Assembly (NCBI RefSeq): GCF_030936135.1
Contig: NC_082604.1
Coordinates: 994,501-1,058,500, forward strand
Reading direction: 5' to 3'
Length of the DNA: 64,000 nucleotides
Source of the DNA: Gavia stellata
Lineage: Eukaryota > Chordata > Aves > Gaviiformes > Gaviidae
Shown piece after piece: positions 1-10,600 of the stretch; positions within the stretch are counted from its first letter, which is position 1, and every line of letters starts with the position of its first letter. The position numbers were made by a program, and so were the translations under genes. The notes beneath the pieces are model-generated. The model worked only from the letters and a program-made list of their open reading frames with translations. It was not told where the DNA came from and made no database searches.

Positions 1-1783
1 TGGGCAGAGGCTGGGATAAAAGGGGTGGAAAGCAGCTGCAAATGAAACCAAGCTAGAGCCTGGAGTCGAGCCTATTTGGACCATTTTCCTCATCTTGCAG
101 CGTGGCTTAGCAGACGGCTAGTGGTGTTATCTGGCTGTGTCTGTTCCGTGAGGAACTCTTTAAATAACAGGAGAAGCCTGTTTAACATGACATCTTTTGG
201 GTGGTAAAAATGAGACAGTGCAGTGTGGCTGGCGTGGGACCTGTCGTGATCCTTTGCAATTTCCTCCGGTCGTCGTCTTTGCTGTTGCTCTACTTAGAGA
301 AGAAGGCATTTCACAGCTGTTTCCACTTGTTTTATGGAAAGTAAAGGGAAGATCCTAACCTCATTGGACTTCCTTTGCAACAACACTAGTGTGTTTAAAG
401 AGTCCTTTGTCAAAGCAGAGCGTTGGCCAAGATCTGTTAGCTGAACCTGGAAAATGTCCTCCTGGCTTTTTTCCGCAGGTTACGTGCTTTTTGATAAAGA
501 GCAGGGCAGGATTTTCTTTGATGTGAACAAGTGTCGCATCTGCTGATTTGTATTTTTTCGCTGACTGTAGAGTTGAAGCCACATAACAAAGTCGGTTAAC
601 ACCTTAAGGAAGCAGAATTTCAAATCCTAGATACTGTGGGAACCTTCTCACGCTTTCCCAGTACCACTTCCCCAGCGGAGGGACGGAGATGTCTGAAGGT
701 CAAGTGACTTGGCTGAAGTAATGTTGCAACGAGCTGTAGCAGAATGAAAGAGCTAGCAGGTTTTCTTCAGAGTCTTAGTCCAGGGTCTTAACTGCAAAGC
801 CATCTTCAGCTGGAACACTGGCAGTCCCAGTGATGAAGCAGTTTTCTGTCACTGAACTAGCTGGAGGGAGGCAGCTGGAGAAAATAGAGCTGCGTATCTG
901 CCACGCAGCAAACAGGGTGCACAAAATTTCCAGTTTACCGTGGGTGGCCGACGCGAGGAAGAACAGTTGTTGAGGGGGGCCAGAGCCAATCCACCGATTT
1001 TTATTCTCTTTTTAATTTTTTATTTAAAGGTGGTATTGCTGTAGTGACTGCCTCTGTATCCAAAAACAAAGGGTGGCTGAAGTCTGTAGGTTGGACAGCA
1101 CACGGCCACCTTGCACACTTTGTTTCCTTGCCAGACAGTCGAAGCGTTCATCCCCTTGCCTGGGGATTCCTCTGCAGCGCCGGCAATGAGGCAGCTCGCG
1201 CGCTGACAGGAGGAGAACCTGAATCGGAGCGCTTGGCGCTTCATCCGCAGTCCGGAAGCATTTATTTGTGGGGAAGTGATGTAAGGGGGAGAGGAAAATG
1301 TCACTTTCCACATCAGTCTGGGACCTTTTTTAAGGTTTCCTAGGACGTCATGAAAGTAAAGATAGATGTCACAGTGGCAGAAAATCTTGACGTAAAGATT
1401 TCCAACTCCTAAATGAACAATGTGTGGGCTGGGACACTGTATGGTGAGACTGTCCTAATGTCTTGCTGGGTCTTTCCTGGCATACCGGTTGGACTGGATA
1501 CGCTGTCAGAAGGGTGGAGCGTTTGAGCGGCAACCCAGGACAGTGTGGTTGGAGGTAGTTAGTGAGGCCTGGAGTGTGAGACAGGAAAGCGCATCTTGGA
1601 GGTTCCAGGGGGAGGAGGATCATGTAGACTGTGTCGTCTTATATGCGCGTGAAGGCTGTACAGCGTTACTGCCACCGGGTAGTAGTAATCCTCCTGAGCA
1701 GCGTGGGTGTGGCTAGGTTCCCGCTAACCAGGCTTATTTTGGGAGTATCTGTTTGTGTGAGTGTGCCTACATGTGCTCTGCAG
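1..1783 (+). other. PPP1R7: last intron of PPP1R7 (3' part)
   Basis: This stretch precedes the final PPP1R7 exon and ends in a normal acceptor (tgctctgcag at 1774-1783). I looked for the preceding leucine-rich-repeat exon that would encode the segment ending in the family sequence LQEFW and did not find it, so it must lie upstream of the window. No repeat or RNA gene was recognised. The short open frames here look like chance. Confidence 0.75.
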
Positions 1784-1960
1784 ATGAACGATAATCTCAT
1801 TGAGAGCTGGAGCGACCTGGATGAGCTGAAAGGAGCGAAGAACTTGGAAACCGTATATCTGGAGCGAAACCCCTTGCAGAAGGATCCCCAGTACCGGCGC
1901 AAAATCATGCTGGCCCTCCCAACTGTCCGGCAGATTGACGCCACGTTTGTTCGATTCTGA
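1784..1960 (+). CDS. PPP1R7: protein phosphatase 1 regulatory subunit 7 (SDS22), terminal coding exon
   Basis: The exon opens right after a polypyrimidine-CAG acceptor and runs 58 codons to a TGA at 1958-1960, starting MNDNLIESWSDLDEL and ending RQIDATFVRF. From memory this is the C-terminal end of vertebrate SDS22, differing from human at only a few positions. SDS22 is a leucine-rich-repeat protein that binds the catalytic subunit of protein phosphatase 1 and controls its maturation and mitotic targeting. The piece here is the last LRR plus the LRR cap that closes the solenoid (motif YLERNPLQKDPQYR). The first codon is a methionine but is internal; translation starts upstream of the window. 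The gene is partial only because the window cuts it. The next gene on the same strand is ANO7, as in human. Confidence 0.95.
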   Translation: MNDNLIESWSDLDELKGAKNLETVYLERNPLQKDPQYRRKIMLALPTVRQIDATFVRF

Positions 1961-2105
1961 GCCTCCGGCTGCCCTCTCCCTCCTGCCCTCCTTGGAGAAA
2001 TGTCCCAACCGGGTTTTTTTTATCCACTTACCACTCCCCAGGTCTTCAGTACACTGACACTCGCAGAGCAAATGGTCAATAAAAAGCACTGAATACCAGA
2101 TCTTG
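1961..2105 (+). terminator. PPP1R7: PPP1R7 3'UTR and poly(A) signal
   Basis: A short 3'UTR follows the stop codon. A canonical AATAAA lies at 2078-2083, about 120 bases past the stop, and a TG-rich stretch (2102-2107) follows, so cleavage near 2100 is likely. The cleavage site itself is inferred. Confidence 0.75.
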
Positions 2106-2133
2106 TGTACAATGCACTCATTGTTTTTGAAAT

Positions 2134-2160
2134 GTTGTTGTTATTATTATTATTATTATT
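2134..2160. repeat. TTG/TTA trinucleotide microsatellite
   Basis: Three TTG-type units pass into about seven TTA units immediately downstream of the inferred PPP1R7 cleavage site. Simple repeat, no coding role. Confidence 0.9.
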
Positions 2161-2486
2161 AAATCTTAACACAAGAGACTTCCTTGTGCTTGTGTCTGTT
2201 ATTTATGTGGGAGGTTTTGGCAGCAAGTATTTGCAACAGACTGAAGCCACTTGGAGCCGCCTGCGGACTTTTGTTGACTCTGTGACACACCTTCAGGTTA
2301 GTAAAGTCCTTGCAAACATCACTTTTCCAGACCCAGTGGTCCGTAAAAATGTGGAAAGACAGTGATGGTGTTGACGTAGAGAGGAATCTGATAAAGATGC
2401 TCATCCAGGTTATCAGGCACAAGTCAGTGCTAAATAGCTGCTGGTAAAACTGGGGGGGGCGGGAAGTTAGCCTTTCTGTAGCAATT

Positions 2487-2949
2487 TTTATTTTATTACA
2501 GGTTCTTTGTTGGTGGTTGTGACTTCATTTGCCTCCTGATTTCCCAGGATTTGTCAGAGCAGAGTGCCGCAGATGCCGAGGTGTGTCGCTTCTCCTTCCT
2601 GGGCTGAAGCCGAGGCCACTTCCAGATCCCTTCCAGAGTACGGGAGTGCTGGATGTGGCCCGTGGCCTGCAGCTCCTCGATGGTCATACGGAACATCTCT
2701 ACTGGCTGAAGTGCAGCTGACTCCGTCGATATTCTGGCTCTTGCTGAAAATAGGTGGACCTACTCGAGAGCCATTTTAGTATGACTTCAAACACGTCCAT
2801 CTTACAAATGCCTTCGAGGTCCCTTGGTAGAAACTCATTGCGAAGCCCACCTGCCCGGAGTGCCGCGCGCTTGGACTGTGGTTTTGGCAGCATGAATCTG
2901 GAGAGGAATGAGACGTAGCCCTCGGTAAGGGGCTCAGAGGGGCTTCGCA
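2487..2949 (-). pseudogene. unidentified coding-looking 3' end with frame break and AATAAA signals
   Basis: Read on the minus strand, an acceptor-like TCCTCCCGCATCAG ends at 2950. It is followed by about 82 open codons that look like real protein (for example LTEGYVSFLSRFMLPKPQ, then KMDVFEVILKWLSSRSTYFQ) up to a TAG at 2699-2701. One frame over, starting right at that stop, a second protein-like frame continues (VEMFRMTIEELQATGH, then LEGIWKWPRLQPRKEKR) to a TAA at 2496-2498. Two overlapping AATAAA hexamers (2492-2497 and 2487-2492) coincide with that stop. The simplest reading is one terminal exon broken by a single missing base, so either a pseudogene, a sequence error, or a spliced junction I cannot place. 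I do not recognise the family. It would run tail-to-tail with PPP1R7. An upstream exon-like stretch on the same strand is at 5796-5888, but no link is shown. Confidence 0.35.
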
Positions 2950-5795
2950 CTGATGCGGGAGGAGACAGCAAGATTACAGTGGTGTAGTGAAAGCTGCTGC
3001 TTGTTTCACTGCTGTACATCTGTCTGTCGTTATGTGATCTCTGCTGAGTGACAGCTGTCATCTTCAAGCTGTCAGTGCCCACAGGAGCAGGCTTTATTTG
3101 TGGTAGGAGTCCCTAAGCACTTTTGCAAATACAGCCTCTTGCAGCGTTTAGGAATTAGGGCTCTTCTGCGGCCCATGTATTCGGCATTGTCTTAACATCA
3201 TCATTTGCTTGATATTAATACTAAATTAATACAACTTATATTAACATATCAAATATGTTAATGCCACTGGCCAGCAAGGCAGGGGTTTGGTGGAACTTTC
3301 TTCCAGATGGTGTTTGCACTCAGGAAACGATATGAATCATGTCCTGCTTCCACTAAATACGGCGATGTGGCATTGCCGTCCCTCTGCACCCATGTTTGAT
3401 CTGGGCGCTTGAACTTCAGACCTCCAGCAGCTGGAAAACCTGCCTGGAAGCACTTGCCATCTGCCACAGCCTTTGTCTAAAGGTCGTGTCATCGGTCTGG
3501 GGGAACAGCCGCTGCTCGGGCCGGGCCGGCGTTGGTGTTTCAACGTGTGCTGGCTGGGCTGGCGCATGGGCCAGGAGAAGGGTTGAGCAAGTGGGTCTGC
3601 AGCGGGCGCGGGGGAGATTTCCGTGCGTGCCAGCCTTTAGGAATTTTCTGTTCAGTGAACCTGTGAGGTATCTGGGAGATATTTCCAATGTGGTCCACAG
3701 CGCTTGCGGAGGAACGTAGCAATGAAACATGTATTTTAAATATGAAAGCTGTTCAAGGGATGTGTAGGTTTGCAAGTTGTCTGGCAAAAAAAAATGCAGA
3801 TTCTGGCTGTTTTTTAAGGAAGTGGATCCCTTCCCTCTGTTAGGGATTGGACCGGAGCCGATAGCCATGGGGTGTGGTGTCAGCAGGAGATGTGCTGGTC
3901 ACTGCACATCAGCCTCGGAGGTTTCAGTGGGCTGCTGCCCATCAGAGCTGTGCTCCATCCTGCTGCCCTGCCAAACTATAGAGAACTACAACAAGGAAAA
4001 AATGGCAGGGGTGTTCAAAAATCTGCTCTTGGTGGTACTTCGATTCATTCTGATATGTCACGGATTCGAGCCTTTGAAAGAGTGGGGTGAATCCCTTCTT
4101 CAACAGGAGACCAGTAGAAATAAGCAGGACAGTGGGGCCCTGTGGAAGCTTTTTGAGGTTCCTTTCACGGACTCTGTTGCTTTTGCTCATCCGGCGCAGC
4201 TCTGCCCCGGAGTGTGATGCCACGGAAGCCACCGGAGGTGGTGGGGTGACGCCGGGCTTGGCTGGAGGGAGTTGCACCCCACTGTGCTGCTGAACGAGGA
4301 TGGTGCACCTCGTCCTGCCGCAGGTGTGTGTGTTTGGTGGGATGAGTTGCTTTGAGCCCCCCTGCAGCTCCACGAGCTTGATCTGGGGACTGTAAAGCAG
4401 CGTCTCGGCTCTCTAGTGACCATCGCCGCTGTACACCCGTGTTGTCCCCTGGGCTGCTGGCTGGCGGCGTGCCCCTTGGTCGGGAGGCAAAACAGAGCTG
4501 GTTTTTTTCCTCTTCCCTCCCCAAAGTTGCAAAAAGCAGCAGAAACTTTTGCGGGTGCGGGGTGAGCACGGTGCTTAAAGTTTCCCTGGTGCCCCAAAAT
4601 CCTTGTGCCTTGGCCAGGCACCGGACCCTCCAGGGTGTGTGTGGGGGGGACCCGCTGCCCCTCACTCCCTCGCCATGGCTCATTGCATGCATAGCCCGGA
4701 GCTCCGCTGAACCCTGTTTGTTCAGGGCCGTTCAGGTCCCCACCTCCAGCTCAAACAAAGGCAGGGCCTGCTCCAGGCTGCTCCGAGGAAGGTGCTTGCA
4801 AACCTATTCTCCCCTCTTCCTCCTCCCCCCGCGCTATATCCGTCTTACGCAAGGAGCCTGGCGTTTCCCAAGATGGGAAGCAGCCATCAACCGCTGGCTT
4901 AGAGCAACCGGGTGCCACTTGCCGCTCTCTCCCCACCCAAGGAGAAGCAGGTGAAGAGCGGCGGTAGGGCAGGAGGATCCCTTCGCCCTGTGCCTTGCCA
5001 ACGCTCAGATCCAGCGCCGTGGGAGGAACAAGCAGGGCAGGGGCACTGGCAGCAGGTATGGTAGAAAAGCTGCAGGTTTGGGGTCCCGCTGGGGCCGGGA
5101 TCTGGCTGGGAGTTGCAGGAGCAGGGTGGGATCCCGCAGCCCCCTGTGCCTTCGTCCGGCTTCCCGGTCAGTGCCTGGCCTTGCCGCTGCTTCCGCGCTC
5201 TCCCTCCCCAGCTCCAAAGCAGGGCTCGGAGGTTCCCCGTTCCTTGGGCTGTCATCGGGATCGGCTGAAGTTTTTATCACCGTCCGCTGGGAGCGATGAT
5301 CAGATACTGCACCCGAAGGAGCTCTGCTGCCGGGAGCTCCGGAGAGCTAGGTCCGGAGTTGCTTGCTCAGCAGAGACACGTGCCCACGTGCTCCAGATGC
5401 CAGAAGAACTTCTGGGACTGCCGGAGGCTTTTTAGGGTGTAGATCAGCCCAGAGCTTTACAGGCACGTTTCCTCGGGGAGATTTTGTGCTTGGCGCGCAT
5501 CACCCCGGCCCTCCCGACTAGTCTGACCGGGGCTTTGGAAGGTCACAGGACCCAAACCAAGCGCAATTCGGTGCTGACTAGCAACCCCTTTGACTTGGTA
5601 GGAGTTGCAAAGAGTGTAAATGAAGCTAGAGTTTGGCCCAAGGTGGGGAAGCTTGGAGGGGGTTGCCCAAAGGTGCCCGGGGGACTGAGACGCTGAAAGG
5701 GAATTGGGTGGAGGTTGGCTCTTGCCCCTCTGCCCAGCCCAGCAGGGCTCTGCCCCAATTCCCAAGCGTGTTCCTGGTTTTCCAGGCCCCCCCAC

Positions 5796-5888
5796 CACGA
5801 CTGACTTCACGTTCGCTGCGATCCCAGGCTCATCTTCCTCTTGTTGCGCGGGTCTCTTGTTGGTTGCCTTGGGCGGTTCACCAGTAGC
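5796..5888 (-). other. exon-like open segment, unidentified
   Basis: On the minus strand a CAACCCACCAG acceptor is followed by 31 open codons, rich in K, E and Q (ATGEPPKATNKRPAQQEEDE and on to VKSVV), and then a GTGGGG donor, in phase 0. The composition looks protein-like, but I recognise no family. It may be an upstream exon of the broken minus-strand gene at 2487-2949, or chance. Confidence 0.18.
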
Positions 5889-6969
5889 CTGGTGGGTTGT
5901 CACAGTGTGGTCGCAGGGCCACCTTCCCAGGAGGGACTCGGCCTTTTCGATGAGCCCGGCTGGGGACATTTTGGGTAGTGCAACATTCAGAAGCTTGGTC
6001 TCTTCGTGGCACCTTTACATCTCGACCGAGCACATTTTTTCTCCAGGCTAACCGGTCCTTACTGTAGGAGCAAGAGGCCCAGCCTGTTCCCGTGATTTCC
6101 TTGCCTCGAGGAATGGGTTTCTAATGCTTTTAGGCGCAGTTAGCAGATATCTTCCTCCTGCTCCGCTGATGCCCCCAAGAAGCTCTTGTATCAGAAGAGC
6201 TCTGCTGGTGCAGGTTGCCAGTGTCTTCTGCAAAGGGATCTTTTGCCCGCCTTGCTTTTGGCGAGGGGCACGGGGTCGTTTGAGAAACTTGAGGCTCTCT
6301 GGCCTTTCCTCTTTCACACCACCTGTCCTGAAAGTAACGATGAAGAGCCACATCGTTTCTGAAGAGCAACCTGACGTCGTTAGAAAGGCCAACTCCATTT
6401 CCTTGCTGTTTAACAATGAACTCGGAGCCACGGTGTGAAAAGCCGTGGCTGCGGACACGTCGTGTGACGGTGGTAATGAACCGCCCCATAAAGATTTGAA
6501 GAATTGAAAACGCCTTTACCCCCCTCTGTTACTGATGGAGCTGGTTTTCCTGGCTGACGCGTAGTCCTCGCTGTTGGCGGTGCTGCTGGCGGCTTTGATC
6601 CAGCGTCTTCAGAGTGCAACCGCCGAGTCAGCTACAGCGCAAACATCCGAGTCGAGGTGGACAAAACTGAACCAGCAGCTCTTGCCCCTGATCAATAACA
6701 GTCTTCATAATAACAAAATATGTTAATGAAGGACACACGGAGGTTTCCAGGCTCCTTTTTTAGGTGGATGATGCACTGGAAGAGAACTTTGTCCTTTCGC
6801 TGTGTTCTCCCTGCCTGGCTGCAGCTCATGCTGCTGCGACAGCCTCCCGGTCCCCCCGCCTCTGCAGAAGGCATCTTTCTGCCTCGTTATTCAACTCCCA
6901 TGTGTCTGAGCCAGTGTCAACTATCATGTGAGGTTCCCGTCTCCTACCTCGGCTTCTCGAGGTGTTTCC

Positions 6970-7096
6970 AGTTCAAGGAATGTGTGGATGTGGCACTGCG
7001 GGACATGGTGTAGTGGGCATGGTGGTGTTGGGGTGATGGTTGGGCTTGATGATCTTACAGGTCTTTTCCAACTGTAGTGATTCTGTGATTCTGTGA
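6970..7096 (+). mobile_element. CR1 LINE 3' fragment
   Basis: The segment has the usual CR1 3' end: a 'ggacatggt...gtgggcatggtggtgttggg' type stretch, then the 'gatgatctta..ggtcttttccaac' block and a terminal ATTCTGTG tandem. It lies in the sense orientation relative to ANO7, about 550 bases upstream of its start codon. It is non-autonomous and truncated at the 5' end, as is normal for CR1. Confidence 0.88.
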
Positions 7097-7617
7097 AAAT
7101 AGAGAGCTGGTGGAGCTCGGTTTGCCACGTCTTTTGGATGTTGAGTGCTTGGGCATGGACTAGACCCTGTTTCTGGGGTGGAGATGGTGATCCCTGGCTT
7201 CTCCATCACCGGGTCACACGTGCTGGTGGATGTGCCTTCGAGCTGGATCGATCCCGTGGGGAGATGGTGGGAACAGAGCTCACTGTTGAGAAAAGATGCA
7301 AGGGGGGCAGCGTTCTCCACCGTGTCTTTGGCCGAGGTGGTGGAGGAGACATGCACTTAGAGGGCGCCTGGGTGGTGGTGAGAAGGGAGGACACTGCCCA
7401 AGACCGCTGACCGCTCCTGTCTCCTTGTCTTCCACCTGGAAGCATTCCTGGTGGTGGGCGGAGCGGGGTCCCAGGTCTCACCGTACGCGGACAGGAGCTG
7501 AGGGGCTGGCAGAGAAGGGAGCGAGGCCAGCCACGTCGCCAGCACCGGGGCTCCGGCACCGCCGGGAGAGGTGATGGGGCTGTGGGGTGTCCGCAACCGC
7601 CTGGGTCTGCTTCTCAG

Positions 7618-7647
7618 CACCAGGAGGAAGGGGCATGAAGGTTTGCC
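7618..7647 (+). other. ANO7: probable ANO7 5'UTR portion of first coding exon
   Basis: A good acceptor (tctgcttctcag, ending 7617) lies 30 bases before the ATG, which suggests that an upstream non-coding exon is spliced to it. An ATG at 7635 is out of frame with the ANO7 start and would be a short upstream start. Confidence 0.45.
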
Positions 7648-10600
7648 ATGCAGAGGAGGAGGACCACGGACGATCTCCACTGCAGCCTGGTGGGGCAGGA
7701 CGGCAGAGGCGCTCGCTATGGCAGTCTGAGTGAGGAGGCCATCGAAATCGCTCAGGTGGGTGGCTGCAGCCCGTCCCCCTCACAATCGAGCTGCCTGCGG
7801 AATCGCTACTCTCATCGCCCCGTATGCCTCATTTCCAGCCCAGCGATACAGCCCTGGCCCAGAAGAGCACAGCCAATGTCTTCAGCGACGGCTGTACGAG
7901 GATAGGTGAGGGAAAGAGGCTGGTCTTTTGAGGTCGGTTCCTTTCTACCTTGGTGAGAAGGCTGGGGCTGGATGGGGCCCGCTGGGGTGAGGAGGATGGG
8001 GAAAGCCCCCGGCTCCCCGGCTGGAGCTGGTGGCGGCAGGTCCTGCTGACTGCAGCTGGTCTGTACAGCATGTCCAGAGGGCATCAGACCTCCTGCAAGC
8101 CCTGGCAGGCACAGCCCCGCTTGGGTGCTCGAGCCTTTCCCTTCCGCAAGACAGCTGTGGTCCTCAGCTCATGTCAAAAGGGTCTTCTAGCTTCCTGCCA
8201 CCCGCCCTAGAAACACCCAAGCGAGGTGGCTGGCAGCCCCTTCCAGACCAAGCACATCCTCCCCTCGACTCCTTGTTTTACTCACAAGACAATGCTCAGC
8301 CCCACGAGGGCACCGAGTCCTGCAGGAGAGGGACACGCAGGACAGGGACGGCTCTGGGATCTGCTGCCCTTCCTGGGCACGAGCTCCCTTTCCTTGCCGC
8401 AGACTTCGTCCTGGTGTGGGAGACCGTCCCCTGGGAGCTGAGTGGGCAGCAGGACGGCCATGAGAACAGGGGCTTGCGGGAGAGATCTGCCACCATCCAC
8501 AGGACCTGGCGGAAGAAATTTCTGGACAAGCTTCACGCTGCTGGGATCCACATGGAAAAGGTACCTGGGGACCTGACCTCAAATTTCGACCCCCCCTGTG
8601 ATAACCGCAGCTTCGCTCTGCGAAGCGGGAGGAGGGGTGCCGTGCCGTGGGGGTCCTCGCATGGGAGGGACACCCGGGCTTGCGGGCAGCCGTGCTGGAG
8701 CGTGGGGTGGGATGTGCTTGTGCTCTTCTCCGTTGGGTCAGCTCTGCCAGGCTGATCCGCACCAGCGGGGAGTCACCCCGGTGCCTCCCACAGCGACCGG
8801 TACTGGTGCCAGCAGCCTCATCTCCCCTGGGGTCCCCTTTTCCCGACAGCACGTGACCCGTGTGGAGAAGAAAGCGGTGCATTACCTGCTGCTGAGCGCG
8901 CCCTGGAGCGTCCTCTGCTACTACGCTGAAGAGCTCCAGCTCCGCGTGCCGCTGCAGGTGAGGGGCTGTGGTGCCCGAGTTCATCGGGGATGGGGGACGG
9001 TGCTCCCAGCGCTCCCGTGTACCCCACTGTGGGTGGGGCTGGGGGTCTCTGATGGGGTTTGCAGCCTCCTTGCTTTCCAGTGGACCCAGCAGTTCCCAGC
9101 CACCGGTCTTGGCCCACGCACAGTTACGGGATCCCACCTCATTCCCCTTCTGAACTTCTCCTCCCGTGCCCCCTCCCCGCTTTCCCTGGCCCTCGAAGAG
9201 CAGGCTCCTGCGTTCAGCACAGCCCAGGCACTATTCCCCCCCGGCTCGGCTGCCGTCTTGCTCCTGCTCCCTCCTCCTGAGACGTTTCTGCCGCCCATCC
9301 AGGCGCTCCCCAGACAGACCTCCAACTGGTCGGCCAGCGTGCTGCGGCAACTGGGCGTCCCCAACCTGATGGCCCAGGAGGTTCCCAACCTGCCGCCGGA
9401 CTACTACACCTGCCCTTTCAAGGCCAACAAGCTGCGCTGGTGAGCGCCCCAGAGGGACCATGTCCGGAGGTGGTCCCCAGCCGGCGGACACCGCGGGGAG
9501 GGGCTGCCGCACCCCCCCGCCAAGCACCGAGCTCTGCTGAGCTGCCCCTCCGCGCCCTTCCAGGTTCCTGGGGAGCGACGAGCAGGACACCTTCTTCACC
9601 ACCACCCAGCGGCACCAAATCGTGAGCACCGGGGCCGCCGTGGCCTCTCTTCCCCGGTCCCGGGTGGGCTGTGGGGTCTGAGGGAGAAGTGCTGTGGGTG
9701 GGTGCGTTGTCATGTGTCGTCACAAGGTCCCAGACTGGGTCACTGTGTGCAAGTAACTCCAGAGGGGATTAAAAGGCTTGGGTGGAAACCCTCATCCTGC
9801 CGTTCAGCATCTGGGAATCAGGCTTGGAGCTGGTGGCTGAAAAGCCGACTGGTGGCGGGGACCCCTCTCTACGTTGTGGAGGACGGCTGCGTCCCCCCTC
9901 ACCTCTCCTGGTGTTGCCCCGGCAGCTCTACGAGATCCTGGCCACGACACAGTACGGCCACTCCAGGGAGCGGGAGGTGGGGGTAGACCGGCTGCTGAGT
10001 GAGAACGTCTTCACCGCCGCCTTCCCACTGCACGAGGCAAGACCCCGCCGGCCCCCGGGGAGCCACCCCGCCGCCGGCCCCGCGCTCCCGGCCGGTCCCT
10101 TGCCCACCCCTGCCTCTCCCCGCAGGGTCCCTACAAGCTCCGGCCGGAGGAGCTGGCTGCCGGCAACCTCAGCCAGCGCCAAGTCCTCTTCCAGTACTGG
10201 GCCAGCTGGGGGAAGTGGTGCAAGTACCAGCCGCTGGATCACGTCCGCAAGTACTTTGGGGAGAAGGTTGCGTTCTACTTCGCCTGGCTGGGTGAGTCCT
10301 GCCGGCTCCAGAGCAGCCCCCGGCTCTCCCAGGGAATGACTCCCTCGGCCTCATGGCGTGGGGTAAGGGGCCGCGGGCGGCAGCTCCCGGCTGCCCCGGG
10401 AGGCAGATGCGGCTCTGCCCCGGGATGCTCTTCATTTCAAGAGTGGTGGCACCGTGAGCTGTGCCCCACGTGCCCTAAAAGGACTAGCCGACGCCTGACG
10501 GGTACTTTGCAGCCCCGGGTCGGTGCTCGTGGCCTCCAAACCCTGCCCTAAACCAGTTTTAGGCTGGTGCTATGCCGGGCTTGGGCAGGTGCCGTCCTCC

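Larger units (their letters stand above)
2950..7617. other. intergenic region between PPP1R7 and ANO7
   Basis: No confident gene. GC content rises towards ANO7. Many short open frames on both strands (for example around 3400-3870, 4165-4950, 5000-5440 and 6050-6490) lack family resemblance, and most overlap each other in several frames. A CR1 copy lies at 6970-7096. One minus-strand exon-like segment at 5796-5888 is listed separately. A non-coding first exon of ANO7 may be hidden here, but I cannot place its donor. Confidence 0.6.

Noticed and set aside
1044-1716. Short frames of 75-99 codons within the PPP1R7 intron
   Set aside because: They overlap on both strands and none shows leucine-rich repeats expected for the missing upstream exon.
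6048-6620. Overlapping open frames on both strands upstream of ANO7
   Set aside because: Three frames are open over the same bases, splice sites are poor and no protein family was recognised.
8187-9137. 316-codon minus-strand frame antisense to ANO7 exons 3-4
   Set aside because: It is a shadow of a GC-rich coding region; no family resemblance, and the ANO7 sense frame explains the constraint.
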